NCBI GenBank assembly: GCA_020650975.1
Contig: JAIPMN010004102.1
Span: forward strand, 9,743-40,601
Direction of reading: 5' to 3'
DNA from: Apostichopus californicus
Taxonomy: Eukaryota > Echinodermata > Holothuroidea > Aspidochirotida > Stichopodidae
Length of the DNA: 30,859 nt
Made by a program: the position numbers and the translations under genes. Of this stretch, positions 25,001 to 28,000 are shown in pieces (position 1 is the first letter of the stretch; the number at the start of each line of letters is the position of its first letter). The notes under the pieces are model-generated. The model was not told where the DNA came from and did no database searches. It saw only the letters and a program-made list of their open reading frames with translations.

Positions 25001-28000
25001 AAAGACCGAATTTCCCTATGTTACTATGGTAAAAATTTCAATGAGCGTTGTCGGCTTGTCTTGTGTGATGGTTATGTAAGACTCTGTTAATACATATAAA
25101 GTCATTAAAAGTGTCTGGCAGTAATCCATTCCATGCTTTGTAAGCAAAGGTTAGCAACCTTGACTGTTATAATATCACCTAGTTTTAATAAATTTAGGGA
25201 CTTAAATATTCCACTAGTATTTGATCATGTATATAAAACAAAACAGGAAATGCAAGACAGGCTTGGTAAACCTGTGTGTCTGGTACCAATTTAACAGGAA
25301 AAATCACATGTTATCACCTGTGCTATAAATACATCTGACATAGTGTGGAAATGTATGTCAAGTGTGAAATATGTGTTTCTACCTACGACAATCCTGAGAT
25401 GATCTAAGCCAAGAATAATATCGTACATAGCCAACTTGGATACTTCTATATCACAGAAAACCTTGCTAGTTTATTGTGCACACATTTTCACACGTTGGAT
25501 TTCTGGCCAAAGGTTGTCACAGATTGCTGTGACTGTTCTGGGGATTCAACACTTTGTACCCTCAGGAAAAAAAATAACCAGCGGTAATGTGTGACCAAAG
25601 AGTAAAAATGCCAACGCACAGTGGGTAGATATGTCACATACAAAACACAGATTTTTTGATCCCTCCCGTGTTTTTCCCCAAGGTTGCAAAATGAAAGGAA
25701 AATATTCTTTACGTTATTTTTTTTTTCAAACTGTGCTAACTGGTCTCCTACAGTCTCCTACTTGTAGGCAGTCGATATCTGTGAAGCTGCCTCCAGTTCA
25801 AGGAGTACCGCCATGACGGCCTACCTAAAACTGGCCAGGTTTGCGGACGCACAGTACCAGCACATTGTGAACTACATACAAAAAAAAGATTATGTAATCC
25901 CTCCCGTGTTTTTCCCCACGGTTGCAAAATGAAAGGAAAATATTCTTTACGTTAATTTTTTTTCAACTGTGCTAACTGGTCTCCTACACAATTCGTAGGC
26001 CTTCCACAGCATTCTTTACGTTAATTTTTTTTTCAAATTTTTGGAATCTCTTGAATATTTGCAGAACTATATCAAGGAGTTGCCCAGTAGTAAATTTCTA
26101 CCAATGTTATACCAACTGGCTGCCAGAATGACCACAAAGACACAGGACAAAGAAAACTTCCACAGCATTCTACAACAGGTTGGTTGCTTGCTATACTCTA
26201 GCTGTTCTCATATTCTAGCATAGTCCCCCTGCACTCATCCTCTCGCTCAGACTTTGTTTCGAACATCTCGATGTTTTATACAAAATCAGTAAAAATGTCT
26301 TAATAGCCTTAACAGATCCTGAGTTTTTCATGGACCCCACCACCCCCCCTCTTCCCCGCCCCTCTTTCAGACCCCTTTGCTTTTCACAGACCCTCCACAA
26401 TGTATCACAGAGTTTAGTCTTCTCTCTCCTTGCTGTGATTTCATTCGATCGAATGACAAACTTTCCCCACTTGTCACCCTCACCGACCCAAAAATTCAGG
26501 AATATTGGCTCTAGCAGATAAAGATGTCGTTTTGAACTCTTCCTTCTAGACCAGCCTTATATGCTGACCCATTTGGCATTCCATAAAGTCCACCTTGAAA
26601 TATTTTAACATATTTTTTTTGAACTTGTGTTTCACAGTTAATTGAAAAGACAGCACATGATCACCCCTACCACACCCTCCCAATCATTCTGGCCCTCGCC
26701 AACGCCAACAAGGATGTCGTGATAGCCTACAACAAGAAAGCAGGACGGTTATCGCGGAATGCACCGCAGGTCTCGGACGCCTCTCACGCCGACCAGGTTT
26801 GTACAGATTATTTTCGCTCGTTTGCTAGGCCTGGAAAAACCATTTGCGGGCCATACGATTCGGGTTGGTGGGAAAAAAATTCATGGTCCCTGTAGGAATT
26901 CACTAGGTTAAAAAAAGATATAAAACAAAATTTAAAAAAAATATTGAAAACCTGAGAAGTGTTAATATTAAAGGCAGCAGAGTGTACCCTTACCTATCAG
27001 TTGCCTCGGTTGTCTTCTTCGTGAACGACAGCGGGAAACTGCCCGTAATAGCCCAAAAAAATGTTCTTGCAAAATTCGGCAAGGTTTTCTAACCCTATCT
27101 ATAACTTCATGGTATCTGAACAGAACTTACAATACCCCCCCAAAAAATGGTGTTATCTTGTAGGAATAAAACGATGTATGTTTTTGTATTTTTTTCAAGT
27201 AGTTTTGTCCACTTCTAGTCTTCTCTCTCCATGCTGTGATCTCATTCGATCGGATGACAAACTTTCACATTCTTGCAACGCAACTGTCATTGTTTGCTCT
27301 CACAGGATCGCATGCAGGCCGCTGCATTGATGGTGGATCGATTGCGATCCGGGAAGACGGATCGTATCATCAGAGACATGGAGAAGCTCTCGGATGCGTA
27401 CATCGAACTAGCCGACTGGGACGTGTCACAGTTTAAGAAAGTCACTAGTAAGCAGGGAGAGAGATTCACCTTTTTTTTTGGAATTTATAGCTTAATGCAG
27501 AAACATTTTGCAGATGTCAAAATTCCTCATAAGAATAATTAAGTAAACAAATGGTAGAGAAAACACATGTCAAAAGTATTAATGTATCCTTGGTCTTATA
27601 ATATTTTATTTGCCAATTTGGATAAATGGTGTGATGGCATTTGATTGAAGAAGATTAACAAATTTGCAAGGTCCAAGCCCTGATCATTTTCATCCCTGTG
27701 GAAGTCTACGATATCCCATCCGATATTTGTCTGTTAATAGTGTTAATGCAAAAGAAAGCCCTCAAATATCTTAATACTGAGGTTGCCATCTGTCATAATG
27801 TACATATTAAAGCCATTAATGATGTTATGTGACATTAAGAAAACAAATTAATACAATCAGCTTTGCTTCGCTATCTATGAGTAATTGAGAAAAGATCATC
27901 TGTGTTGTCTCCATATAATTGCAGGCTGAAAAAGAACTAAAAAAACTTTCCAAAAATGTACATTAACGTAGACAATATTCCCGAGATTGTTCCCAGGTAT

